DNA from: Rhizoclosmatium globosum
Lineage: Eukaryota > Chytridiomycota > Chytridiomycetes > Chytridiales > Chytriomycetaceae
DNA: 64,000 bases
Direction of reading: 5' to 3'
NCBI GenBank assembly: GCA_002104985.1
Contig: MCGO01000051.1
Location: 186,001 to 250,000 of the forward strand
This document shows positions 1 to 13,493 of this stretch, piece by piece. Every line of letters starts with the position of its first letter. Positions within the stretch are counted from its first letter, which is position 1. Position numbers and translations under genes: made by a program. Under the pieces are notes generated by a model that was given only the letters and a program-made list of their open reading frames with translations, was not told the origin of the DNA and searched no databases.

Positions 1-2442
<2,442 letters not shown>

Positions 2443-2608
2443 TCACTTAGAATCGATGAGCTAGATTGGGTCTCTTTGGAGGTTGCTGACAATTTCAAGT
2501 GAGGCTGTCAACAAAGTAACAAGAGCTCATTTTCCAACAAAGAAGAAAACTAACAACCACAACAGTCAAAGAATAAACATAAACTCCTGCCAAAAGTATA
2601 CGCAGTCC

Positions 2609-4472
2609 CTATACCCGCAATCCACAACAAATCCCAACTTCAAAACCAGTGACTACGCTTCCTCCTTGTTCCAGTGACTCAGCTGTAAAGTACTGATTAA
2701 GAACGGAGCTGAGATCTACAAGCAACATACCAATTCATCCACAGTGAGAGCCAAAGGTGGTTGATTCCATTGACGTTCTTCTTGTGGTTCGTCAGTTTCC
2801 ATTGTATCTGTACCATTCATCAAACTTCCAACTTTCCATTTAATACGGAAATCTTGGATAAGTAGCTCGACGTTCGCAACTTGGGACTTTTTGTATCCAG
2901 TACAACGGCTGAGGAGCACTAAACTTTACGATAAGAGTGTGAGCTTTTTATAATCGAAACAAACCGTCATTTCCGTTACAAAATCCTCTATAAAATAATG
3001 CAGCAGCCAACAAGCTATAGCTATAACGAGAAAACGCCGACTCAATTATAACAATGTCCATGTCGCGTAAGACATCATCGTCTATAGGCATGTTGCTTGT
3101 GTTGTAAGATATTTGGGAATGGGCATAAAGCTGATGATACATCATGAACCATTCATATGTAGTTACAATTGTGAGAGGAACTGATCCGTCGAACTAGTAC
3201 ACACACCACATCAGTATCTGTCACTTCGCAACACAAGCAGGTTGAAACTACTTACACCGCACATAAAATGGTTCTCAAAAAGAATCATCAGGTTGCAATC
3301 CTCCTCGGGTCTCTCGGACCAATACGCAACATTCTCAACAGTCACCAAATCCGTTTCCTATAATATCAGTCAGAAATGCAAAATAAGTTTGACAACGAGC
3401 ATAACCTCAATTTTAGCTGCAATCAAAACCATGGCGGCACCCAAAGCCTGAAAATGCTCAAGCTGAAGGTTTTGGAATTTTGAGAGGAAGTAATGAAGCA
3501 TAGCAATAGCTGAGTGGTAGGTTTTTCTGCTAAACTCCAAATAGGTGCAAACCTATACCAAATGGAAGCATGAGTGAATAACGAAGCCATCGATTCATGT
3601 AATGTACTTCTCCAATGAAAGAACACTCAATCATGAGCGACGGCTCGTCAATTTCAGGGTTCCCACATGAAGGTGATGCAAAAGTTTTGAATTCGTCTTC
3701 AGAATCCTGCAGCCTTTCAATTCTCTTGATGAGCCGACCCAACTCCGGATTTTTCTCCTAGAAAGCAATTTAGTGGGGACTTCTAATGGAGTTAAAAATC
3801 AAAACTGCTCACATAACTAAGCGAAGTCAATAATTCAGCATGCAACTTGCGATCGGGTCGTTCAGCCATCTTCTCATTCATTCGTCTGGTCGCTTCTTCG
3901 CACGCCAAGTTGGCAGACGGAGTCACGCAGCGGTTATCAAAGACGGCAGGAGAGTTCGAACGCGATTCAAATGTGGGTGTGCTGGGAGATCCAAACATCG
4001 GGTCGGAGTTGATTGGAGTCACTGGATGTCTGAAAACAAACGCGCTGTTGTTCATATTGGAACCGAAAGTCGAGTCAACTAGGGGCATTGGGAGTTGTGC
4101 GAGAGGTACAGATTTAGCGTTCTTGGTGTCAAAGAGGAGTTTGTCTCGTTCGGCTTCAAGATTATCGTCTTCGTCCGCGTACAACGCTTAAAATCAACGG
4201 AATCATCAGTTTAATTCAAAGGCAATAGGTAATAACTCACAGAGATCAACAGCAGAAGGCATGGTGTCTTCACTCGGAGTCAACCTTGCCTGGAAGGATG
4301 GAATATGTTGGAAAAACATCGAAATTAATTTCTGCAATCCACTCACATTTCCATATGCATAAGCTTTAGCCTTATGAAGAGGGATCTCCGTCTTGAACTT
4401 GCATGCTTCTGGAGTGCCAGTAGGAGGGGTAGGACCAGACATCATCGCGTTCAGCACTGACCGCGCAATCAA
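2609..4472 (-). CDS. Cyclin E-like G1/S cyclin
   Basis: This is a cyclin, the regulatory subunit of a CDK, probably acting at G1/S. The two cyclin folds are read across several short introns. The first is at about 3640-3240 with YHSAIAMLHYFLSKF and FQALGAAMVLIAAKIE, matching helices 2-3 of the cyclin box. The second is at about 3190-2950 with DGSVPLTIVTTYEW and FSRYSYSLLAAALFYRG, matching the C-terminal cyclin box of cyclin E. The N-terminal 200 residues are low complexity and rich in Ser/Pro/Thr, with several SP/TP sites typical of phosphodegrons. The start is uncertain: ATG at 4472 or 4445 is used here, but a spliced upstream exon from an ATG at 4836 is possible. The last intron (about 2688-2725) leads to a short tail with a stop at 2609. 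Cyclin A or B is less likely because no destruction box is visible. Confidence 0.72.
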
Positions 4473-5295
4473 ATTAGACTTAAAAGCAGAAAGGATTTAT
4501 CAAACGTACGAATTGGCGGAAGAATAGGACGTGAAGGTAAAATACAGATAGGCTGATAATAAATACACGTCAGAATATGGTCATTCAAAAGGGCGTAAGC
4601 ATATTAGAGCACGTACATTTTTTCAAGCCAAATAAAACTGAAAGCAAAATAGAATATCAGACGCGAGCAGTGCGGATGCAAGGTCTATAACGATTAAGGT
4701 TAAAAACAACAACGTTTAACGACGCAAGATCCGCGAATGCAATCTCAGCCTTCGCATAAACCACATTCAGCTTCCATTTATGCAGTACAAGGCCACGAGG
4801 AAGGGCAAATTTCTTCCTGAGGTTGACGGGTGACATAGGCTCTTACCTCAGGAAAAAGAGGCAAACAACGGATAAGTTCTAGATGATTCTAATAATCTGT
4901 GCGAGTGAGGGTTTGATTGAATAGAGTTGATGAAGGAGCGGAGAATCGGCGATGGACAGGGTCGGAGGTAGTGTTTGTTGACAGGAGGTTTGTAAGGTTT
5001 ATCAGTGAAGGAGACAGTTAGTTCTCTCATTCTTTATGCCTTCATTATAATACAGATGCGCACCTGATGAATGGATGATGACGCGGCTAAAGAGAATGAG
5101 GAAAGCAACGCGTTTCGGGGTTTTGGGCGAAGGTGGGAGAAACAGTAGTGAGGAATTTCTGTGAATGTCCGGACTCAAAAAGGAAGTAGAAGGGATAAAG
5201 TAGTCAAACAAATCAATCAAAAATCTAAGACAAAATAATGAAACAGCAATTCTTGACATCGAACGGGTTCGACTGGCCTTGTCCCCAGATACCGA
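4473..5295. other. Intergenic region, no firm gene
   Basis: This is the upstream region of the cyclin gene. On the minus strand an ATG at 4836 opens a short frame of about 41 codons ending at a plausible 5' splice site near 4714, so it could be a first cyclin exon. The longer minus-strand frame at 5412-5002 has no recognisable domain and odd composition. No RNA gene was seen. Confidence 0.4.
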
Positions 5296-5718
5296 ATGAT
5301 TTCTTTCAGTTTTGTTTTGAGATGGGTTTGGGCAGTAATGGAGAGGCAGCGATTTCATCATAAAAATCTGGTAATGGAACGCCTCCAAATCGCACAGCAA
5401 GGAGTTGTTCACGCAGGAGCAGCAGTCGAAGCGGCTGTCTCGTATGATAGAACGAAATTAGGGAATGGAAGGATGTCAATAGTCAATGGAAATGGTCTGA
5501 ACCTGGATTTTTGGTAAGAGATGTAGAATTGAAGGAGGAAGGGTAGATCTGGAGAAGTCAACGACAGCTCTTGTAGCGGCAAGAGCGGTGCTAGAATCGG
5601 CAAGTGCGTTTCTTCACTATATGATAGGTTTGCTTTGATCCGATCAACCGAAGCTTCTGATATCCTAGCAGCAAGTGTTGCAAGAAAACCGGTTTCATAT
5701 ATTCTGAAGACTTCTTAT
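5296..5718 (+). CDS. Doubtful small gene or gene remnant
   Basis: A frame open from 5296 (Met candidates at 5296, 5338 and 5371) encodes an Ala/Val-rich segment to 5517. It could be spliced to a helical segment at about 5550-5613 and, through a 50-nt intron with a strong gtgcgt donor, to a C-terminal piece ending at 5718. The first of these introns would have to be only 28 nt, shorter than any other here, which weakens the model. The last 50 bp belong to a dispersed repeat shared with 38.4 kb. No family is recognised. It may be a decayed fragment. Confidence 0.22.
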
Positions 5719-6080
5719 TAGATTGCGCCGTCGAGAGCACTGTATTAAAAAGCGGTTAAAGGCTGTATTCAAAAATAAATAAAACTCGAGTCGCACTGTC
5801 CAGTGCAAAGCAAGAATAAATTGTCGAGTGAGTCACTTGCAATGTACATATTTCTGGGCGTTCGATTCGACTTCTTATGTGCCACCGTTTAAGGGGATGT
5901 AGGATGTTTTGGAGTTTTGGGTTCAGTGCAAAGGTGGAATGTGGAGCTTATATTGATTGATGTCACATGACTGTCCAAAAAGAGTACTAGCATCGAGGAG
6001 AATCGATATTTCGTTGTCTGCAGTATGAGTACAGCGGTATCCCATTAATCCACAGTTCTTGCAGTCGTCTCTGCAATAGG
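5670..6080 (+). repeat. Degenerate dispersed repeat, copy 1
   Basis: Several blocks recur in the same order and orientation at 38395-38770. They are an anchor around aagcggtt/ggctgtattc near 5750, an agcttatattgat-type block near 5945, and gtacagcggtatcccattaa near 6030. Between the blocks the copies are diverged with indels. No coding potential, terminal repeats or tRNA-like boxes were recognised. The family and mobility type are unknown. Confidence 0.6.
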
Positions 6081-6532
6081 TTTGTGGAAACCAAATAGCT
6101 CTGACAAATTGTGCAGAGGTCCTGTTGGCGAATGTCCAAATCGCCTTTGCAGTGACTTTTCATTCCAAGCAGTTTCGTCGCTCATTTTCTCTTGAGAAAA
6201 GAGCCACAGAGACCACAAAGAAAGTTAACGGCTTGTGGTGATCCCCAAAGTTGTAAGCAACGCCGGCACAACCAACGGCCTTTCTCAACTCCGCCTGTAG
6301 CTCATCCAAAAGAAAAAAAAAGAAGAGAAATATTATGCGCATCGCCTTGTGAGTCCAGAATGGATTGAGAAGTTCAAATCGATATCACTTGCGTAACTCA
6401 ATATCAAACCAAACCAATGTTGAAACTTTCTGCGTTGCTCGACAATTGCGTCTGCCACAGGCGTTATACGAGGCCGCTAGATTGCACATCAGATGCACTA
6501 TATTTTTTTTTGATATTAATATAAAGGAAGTT
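6081..6532. other. Intergenic region left of the transposon
   Basis: No gene is recognised. It contains AT-rich tracts, including a T9 run at 6503, immediately before the transposon's left terminal repeat. Confidence 0.4.
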
Positions 6533-6584
6533 CCAAGGCGGCTCCCCGGGAGCCCGTGGCTCCCCCCCACTCATTGTGACTCAT
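6533..6584 (+). repeat. Left terminal inverted repeat of the MULE
   Basis: This 52-bp repeat begins CCAAGGCGGCTCCCCGGGAG and is the reverse complement of 10581-10632 apart from one mismatch near its inner end. It is nested in a larger palindrome that closes at 6625. Confidence 0.9.
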
Positions 6585-6642
6585 GGGGAGCCAACAAAGT
6601 TTGGGCTCCCCGGGAGCCGCCTTGGTATCTGAGAAACATCTT

Positions 6643-6669
6643 CCAAGGCGGCTCCCCCACCGGCTCCCC
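6643..6669 (+). repeat. Third, shorter copy of the terminal motif
   Basis: This repeats the first 14 bases of the left terminal repeat and then a variant GC-rich tract with GGCTCCCC. It lies just inside the 6533-6625 palindrome. It could be the original transposon end, with the palindrome being a separate fold-back insertion, or a subterminal binding repeat. Confidence 0.6.
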
Positions 6670-6766
6670 ACTATATACATTAACGTTTAAGTAGCTCCAT
6701 CACATAATTTGAATAAATGCCCTCAGTATCAACCTTTACTTGTCAAATAATTTGAAAATGTGAAAA

Positions 6767-9700
6767 CTAAACTGTACACGTTGTCCGATTGTGACCCGTC
6801 TTTCCACATTTTCCACATTGAATCACTCGCTTCTTTGCTTCTTTCAACAGAGAGGAGTCGTTCTCATTTTGCCTAATCTTCTTCGACTTTTGGCGCCCTT
6901 CCTCCGTACAATGTGTTTTACGATTGGTTGGTGGACGGCCTACTCTTTGGCACATTTCTGGATCTTTCACGTCTGCCATTGTTTTTACTACATCACGCAT
7001 CTCCTGACTGAGTTCTAATAGTTTTCGTGTTTTTTCGTTGTTATTTTGATTGATTGCAGCTTTCGCAACAAAGTCACTTGTCTCCATCATTTGAGCATGG
7101 AACGCCGAGCTTGATAGAGCAACACTTGCAGAATCTGGAATTTGAGAAGCTGATTTTAAAGCATCCATCACATTGTTTCCAATGTTATTTACGTCAGAGA
7201 TATCAAAATCAGGAATATTTCCATTGGCAATAGTAACAAATGGCTGTGATTGAATGAGTAGATGAAGTTGAGTGCGTTGTTGCTTTTCCTCTGAGTACCA
7301 ACGCTTCAAAATGAGGGTAATGTGAAATGCTGCAAATCCGGAGCGTATGGCAGCATGTATATGGGCACAAGGCAAGCCCCAGTTGGAAAGCCGTAAGCAT
7401 GAGCAAAATACACTCCCATTTGACAACACAGCAAGATACTGTTTTGCAGATGTTGGACGGCCTGTGTGTGAACAAGCCAACACAACTTTAACATTATCCC
7501 GACCCAATTGATCAATAATTTCTGCTGTCGAAGAACACCGATTATTTGTTTGCAGTTCTCGTAATTTCGATGGCAGATCATTGTCATCAACGTAACTTCG
7601 TTCTTCAAAGTCCTGAAGTCTTGTTAGCTCAGATTTCCAGGTCTGTGATATATCCGCAACTGAATAGAAGAAGCTTCGATTCATTTCCGACTTCTGATCG
7701 CCGAGAACCCAATCAGTGGTCCAAACTTTCAGCTGCTGGATGACTGGATCAAATATTTGCGCCACTTCTCCGCTAAAGCTTCGATTTGTAGTCGTCGTGA
7801 CGTGAATATACTTTGAATACAAATTGGTGGCTAGCTCTCGTTCTTCCACAGACATTGTTGCTTCAAACACATCTTTTAACGTTGGGTTTTTAGGAAGTCG
7901 CCTCTTGTAAACATCATGACGCTTCTCGTTGCGTTGGTCAGCAAACGAGCCAGCTGTCATTCGCGTTTTTACCCAAGCCATTCCCCATTGTTCCCTGATG
8001 CCATAAAGTTCATTCAGCACATCAGAAATCCGTAATTTCCTGCAATTTTTGACAGAGAGAAGAATAGCATGTATCAAATTGACTTGACGTGAAACAGTTT
8101 CGCAACTCCCACATGACACTGTATAATTCAGGCCAATGAACTCCAGCGCTTGCCTTGCAGTTCTTTACAAAATTAAGGATAAAAAGATGAAAAATACACG
8201 CAATCCGATACACGTCTGGCCAAACTGCAAGCATAGCAGCTTCAAGAGACTTGTGTGCGTCTTTTATCACCGTCTTTGGTCGGTTGTTCGGAAAAAGGGA
8301 ATCCAGCCATTCAAGCAACCAAGTATATGCAGCCAAGGTTTCGTGGTTGAAATACCAATGAAATAGAGATACTGTTCGAAACGTATTAGATGTACCTGTT
8401 CCAGTACCAAAAGGCATTTGTAGCGTATTAGTTTGGGCTGTCATATCCATTTGAATCACATCGTTGTACATCAAATAATTGCGATATTCAGATGGAGACA
8501 TCCATGCAACACATGATAAACAGCCGTTTTCGTCCAAAAGAACCTGGTAGCGAAAATTTGAATTGAGTCGAGCCTGTTGCTCCATGGTGGCAAGTAAATG
8601 GGCAGACTGAGACAAATGCGTGGACTTTGATCGCGAAATTGATCGCATATTGGTTAAAACCGATTCAACAGCTCTTGGAGCAAGGACGCGCTGAAGACCT
8701 TGAATTCGAAGTTGCTTTTCCACGTCCGCGGCTCCCATATCAGTGTTAACAAATTTCGAAATAAACTCTATTTCTGCAGTTGAGAACAATGTTGCTGTCC
8801 CGAGTATACCAAATTTACGTTCCTGAACAGGATCAAAACTCTCAAAGTGGCTGTCGTGACCATCTCTAACGTCTAGGAACAAGCTTAACTGTAACATTGA
8901 ATGGTTGGTGATACTCCAACCATTTTCCGATGAACTTATATTGATAGTAAATTGGCAGTCAGTCTTGATGCTTTTTCTGTTTCGTTGTTGTTCCGGATCA
9001 TTTTGTTTGTTTGACTTGACCTTTGATCCATCATTGTGCTTGCGTCGATTGCACGCAAGAGTGTACCGAGTGTATGGTTGTTTGTCAGGCTTTCCTCGAA
9101 ATTTAACCAAGGTGATTCCAAATGCTAGAAATCCAGATTGAATTGCGTCTATCGCCATTTCCATCGTTCCCCAGTTCCGCTTCGATATTTCAGCGAGAAA
9201 ATCTTGGTACTGTGGGTTTAGCGAAGCAGGATCATTGTTGAGAATACGAGGATCATTAAAATCTGGGTCAACATTCTTAAGAGCAATTTGTTCATCAAGG
9301 ACAGCAGCGGAATGCTTGATAGCAGGCTTCCTAGAATAAAATCGAAATATTTCGGCATTAATAAATGGCGGAGTAAGGATTATCACTTACACATCAGACA
9401 AGGATGCCAAAGTAGAGGCTACGTCGAATTCAGCCTCTGTTGCAAGAGAATTCTGACACGCAAGTGTAAAGTCACGATCTTCTTGAGCAGCTATTGCATT
9501 TGAGATGGCTTGATGCTCTAAGTTCTCTTCCACTCCGAGATTAAAATCAGAGTTCCCGTTTACTTCAAGCAGCAATAACGACAAGATTTTGTATCTGAAC
9601 TGCATGACAGATTTGGTGGTCCTGCATAATTAATAAGGTTTCAGTACTGTTTTTTTAGAAAACGCGCCACATACCACTCAATATCACCATGATCTGCAAG

Positions 9701-10461
9701 CTCTCGAGATGCTGCCATACAGCATAATCCACAACTGGTTGCGTCAGACTGTGCTGGATAGTTTTGAATCCTGGACACATGTGGATATTCCATTTGTTGC
9801 AGCAGGAAATACTGTCTCAAAGTGGAGTCCGCTTGATCTGGCATTAAAGTTCCACGTCGGTCCTGACCTATACTGTCACCCCAGCGCAGAGAAATTGATG
9901 GACCCGATACGTCAATCTCCAGTAGTTGAAAGTGCAAATCGGAATGGTAGACTGTAAAGAATGACAAGCACTCAGATTCTTGCAGACATTTCAGGATAAA
10001 TCCGTCATCTTTTGATCGGAGCTGGTACAGGTTTAACAACAGTTGAAAACTCAAAACTCCCAAACCTCCTTCACAGTATGAACGCCGTTTCTGGCAAACG
10101 TGTCTTTGTAGGCACTGAAAACTTGCTGAAAGGGGAAAAGCGTCTGATTGGCCAGACTTCTACCTGCTTGATGGGCAAGGCAAAGAGTCGCGAAGTTGTT
10201 TGAAGATCCCCAAAGAACATGAAGATCCCCCGTCTCAATTGCTTTGGAATTCCAGTGTGCGAATATTTCATCAATTATGACATTGAAAATCATATGGTCT
10301 CCAGCAAGAGTGAGCAAGTGCTCCAATTTTAGGCCAAAGCTACCGAATTCCAAGTCAGTCCCCATCGACAAGAACGCCGTTTCCACAGACAGCCAAGACG
10401 GATCATCTCCTCGGGTTTGTAGCATCCAGCGATGAGCTTTGTCTTTGGCCAGATTGGCCAT
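6767..10461 (-). CDS. Ulp1/C48 cysteine protease-MULE transposase fusion
   Basis: One spliced gene appears to encode both activities. The N-terminal part (10461-9640) has the Ulp1 triad: His in HFQLLEID, Asp in LRWGDSIG, and Gln/Cys in QSDATSCGLC. Introns at about 10050-10007 and 9675-9620, then one at about 9390-9325, join it in frame to a FAR1/WRKY-like zinc region (about 9070-8870). The MULE DDE core follows, with VIQMDMT near 8450, TVIKDAH near 8275 and CIFHL near 8195. Next come a SWIM finger (CSCLRLSNWGLPCAHIH, near 7370) and a C-terminal CCHC knuckle (CGKCGKTGHNRTTC) just before the stop at 6767. Near 8060 the frame changes: either a 49-nt intron with a weak gtcaag donor, or a one-base insertion in TTT. 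The start is uncertain (first in-frame ATG 10461; GTG 10509). Plant Kaonashi-type MULEs also carry Ulp1-like proteases; a single fused frame is my reading. Confidence 0.8.
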
Positions 10462-10580
10462 TGCGCTATTTGTTTCCAGTGTCCGGAAACATGTCCCACT
10501 TCCAGCCACTTCCTTCGTTCATCTCCATGATCTCTCGCTTGCACAAAAAGATACGAAACTTATGACTCACGCATTTTATT

Positions 10581-10632
10581 ATGACTCACAATGAGTGGGG
10601 GGGAGCCACGGGCTCCCGGGGAGCCGCCTTGG
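10581..10632 (-). repeat. Right terminal inverted repeat of the MULE
   Basis: This 52-bp inverted repeat ends in GCCGCCTTGG. It lies between the transposase start (about 10461, leftward) and the CRN start (10659, rightward), so it sits inside the shared divergent promoter interval. Confidence 0.9.
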
Positions 10633-10658
10633 TTTTTTCTAATATAAATTAGAAAAAA

Positions 10659-13350
10659 ATGATTTCAAAAATCTTCTGTGTCCTCTCCAATGACGACAAC
10701 CTCACACCATTTCCAATTGCCTTTGACGTATCGCTTACAGTCGGAGACCTGAAGCGCGCCATACGTTCTGAAAAAGAGATTTCGAAGTCAGTGGAACTCA
10801 CTCTTGTCCGGCTCTCCAGAGGAGGCGTTGGACAAGTTGAAGTAGGGGGGTTGACTGCATCAGAGCTCGGAACTTGTCGGGACTTCTTCGCTCTTGAAGC
10901 TTATCTCAAAGCACCAGAGCTGACTGAAGATCGTACATCCATGTTTCGTCTGGCCCCTGGGGCGTGTCTCTCGAGGGGAGATGGTTTGACCTTCAAGGTT
11001 GGTTTGTTTCAGGAGTCACTTGTCGTTCCCTACCGATAAAGCACTGCAAACAACAGGTTATGAACTCAATGAAGAAAGTTGCATTCTTTACTTCATCGCT
11101 CCCAGAAGAACTGTATCATGTGCTGGTTCTGATTCCAACCAAACCTTGTGAGGCACAATTTCAGTTTCGCTTCATCTACTAATGAGCTATAAAGCTCCAA
11201 CAAATTCCATGGCCTCACTGACAGGCAACAACGAAATTGTATTTAGCCAAAGTACAATCAGTCTTGAATTGGCCCTTAAGCATCTTTCTGCTCGCGTTCA
11301 GATAGATGGTGTGAACAAGAATGCTTTCACAGTACAAGAGTCAATTGAAGCAATTTATCAGCCTGCAAATATGCTGACGCTCAAAATACAAGGAGTCGAC
11401 GGAGTTCCCGACCTGCTTTACTCCAGTGAGATATATGATGACGAAGTATCGATTGGCGTGAAGATGCCAGTTGATGAACTTATTAGCATCAAGCAAAAAA
11501 CTATTATCCTTATTGGGGTCAGTGGTTGTGGCAAAACTCGTACTTGTTTCGATTATGCAAGACACGAATGGTGCATCTATTTTGATTGCACAAAGGATGC
11601 CGACCTCGTGACATTAATCAGTCAACTGGAAGCGAAAATACCGATTATTAAGACAGAAATTAACCAGGAACGCTTTGAAAGTGTCTCAAAGAAGTGTATC
11701 CGAGCCTTAATAGGCACACGCATGCTCGTTCTAAGCTTACTTCTTCAGCACAATCCAAACCTTCAAAAATTTGAGTGGCTATGTTTCCAACAAAGCCGAC
11801 GAACGCAGCTAATATTTGAAGACATTTATACCCAATTTGCGACGTTTCCTGCCGAAATCGTACTTGAGCTGTTTAATTCCATGAAACGGAAATTCAACGG
11901 AAGAGTGATTTTCGACGAGTCACAATACCTTCTGACTATTCTCAAATTTGATTACCGTTCTTCAAAACCTGACCAGCGCCTCATTTCAAACAACATGGTC
12001 ATATATCCAAGGTCCCTCTTTTCATTCATGGCAGAATGTGTGAGCAACTTTGGCCTGAAATCCATCTGGTGTGGAACTCATATGAGAATACGAAACATGG
12101 ACTTGATATTTTCCGCTGCAGGGGGGAAGCCATCCGTGTCAGACATTCATGTCTTCACAAAATTCACGTACCTCAATCCTTCCCAGATATATTCTCTGTG
12201 TTCAAAGTGGATTCAGGACAAAGTCTTCCAACAATATCGAAATGAGTTTGAAACTATTTCGCAATTCTTACAAGGCCGTCCTCGATTCTTCACTTCCTTC
12301 CTCAGCAAACTCATTCTGTCAAATAATGTCGCACAGTCTTTTGATCTGTACCGCCGTGAGATGACAACAGACTTTGGCACTTCAGTCTTGCACACATCGC
12401 CTTATTACTTTTGGAAAGAGCGGTGCTCTGATGTTATTGAGCCAATTATTGGTGACCACGACGTCACTTTCAATTCAAAAAAACTTGTTTCTGGAATACT
12501 CCTGAAGTTATGTGTTGCATCAATGTTTGGAAACGGTTCCAGCATACCTTTTAAGGAGGATTTGGACCTAGTTTCCACTAGTTTGGTGATGGTGGATTTT
12601 AATCATGAAGCTTGGAAGGCGTCCATGGCTGAACCTATTGTTCTTTCCGCCGCCATGAATTTCCTATCAAACATGGATCCAGAAGCTCTGCAAATGTACT
12701 TTGCAAACCAAATATTTGCTCCTCTGACCCCACTGAATTTAACTCCTCAAGAGCGTGGACATTGGATGGAACTCATTATTTCAGTTCGATTTATGCAAGT
12801 ATGGTGGCAAGAGCCGCAGCTGAGGGCACTTTTGCCCCAATGGGTGAACGACATGAATATTCAAAAACCGGTGGGAATCCTGGATTGTCGCAGAGAGAAA
12901 GATGGTGATACATTTCTTCAGCAGCTACGTAATCCTTCATTTCCTTACGTTGTACTCCCTGCTGTAAATGCAGGGCCTGACCTCCGTTATTCTGTCTTTT
13001 CTTGTCACATTAAGACAACGTCAACGCGCAATTCTCTGTCAACAATGTACATTGCTGCTGAAGAATCTCGGGAAAACATCAAGACTATGAAACCTGAGGC
13101 ATGGTACAAAAGCAAACAGTTGGTTCATTCAGAATGTTTTTCCGAAGTACAAAACCTTTGTTTTGTTCATATGCGCTTTGAGTTACCCGACATTGCTCCC
13201 GCCATCAAAAGCGAATTCCGATCTGGTCCAGCTGGGAATGGTCATGTAATTTGCGTAAACTTACAAAGCGAATTTGCGTTACGTTTTTTTGGTACTAAGT
13301 TTGTAGGAGCATACACCGATTTTGTGCAACAAGTGATTAACAACCAATAA
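10659..13350 (+). CDS. Crinkler (CRN) effector-like protein with P-loop NTPase and PD-(D/E)XK-type nuclease
   Basis: Splicing two introns (10998-11056 and 11148-11194, the second with a ctactaat branch site) gives an in-frame protein of 861 residues. Residues 1-143 are a CRN header: a ubiquitin-like first half (SLTVGDLKRAI, then TLVRLSRGG where the LxLFLAK-type motif would be). It ends in ELYHVLVLIP, like the HVLV boundary of other CRNs. A P-loop NTPase follows, with GVSGCGKT at about 251-258 and Walker B VIFDES at about 381-386. The C-terminal part resembles a restriction-endonuclease fold, with an early Glu (GHWMELI, about 665-671) and GPDLRYSVFSCHIK near 737-750. Such CRNs are known from chytrids and oomycetes and are thought to act in nuclei as DNA-targeting toxins or effectors. 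No signal peptide is visible. The gene starts 26 bp after the MULE end. Confidence 0.82.
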
Positions 13351-13493
13351 CAAACATCACAAATAAATCAGTCATTTTTCAATTCAAACAACCAAAAAAC
13401 AAGAAAAGTCACTAACAGATAAAATCAACTTCCAACAACACGAACCGTTAAAACAACCAAAAAGGTCCTTCAAGTATCTAAAAAACAACAAGC

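Larger units (their letters stand above)
6533..10632 (-). mobile_element. Mutator-like (MULE) DNA transposon carrying a Ulp1-transposase fusion
   Basis: The 4.1-kb element is bounded by 52-bp terminal inverted repeats (6533-6584 and 10581-10632) that match at 51 of 52 positions. Its only clear gene runs leftward and encodes a C48/Ulp1 protease joined to a MULE transposase with SWIM and CCHC zinc fingers. Near-identical ends and a largely open frame suggest recent activity. No convincing 8-11 bp target-site duplication is seen next to either end. The left end is complex: 6533-6625 is itself a near-perfect palindrome, and a third terminal-like motif starts at 6643. The right end stops 26 bp before the start codon of the CRN gene. 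Confidence 0.88.

Noticed and set aside
5002..5412. Minus-strand frame of 136 codons
   Set aside because: No recognisable domain, unusual composition and no splice support; left as intergenic.
6520..10650. Target-site duplication flanking the MULE
   Set aside because: The 9-11 bases outside 6533 and 10632 do not match. AT-rich text on both sides (taatataaa) is at different distances and is probably chance.
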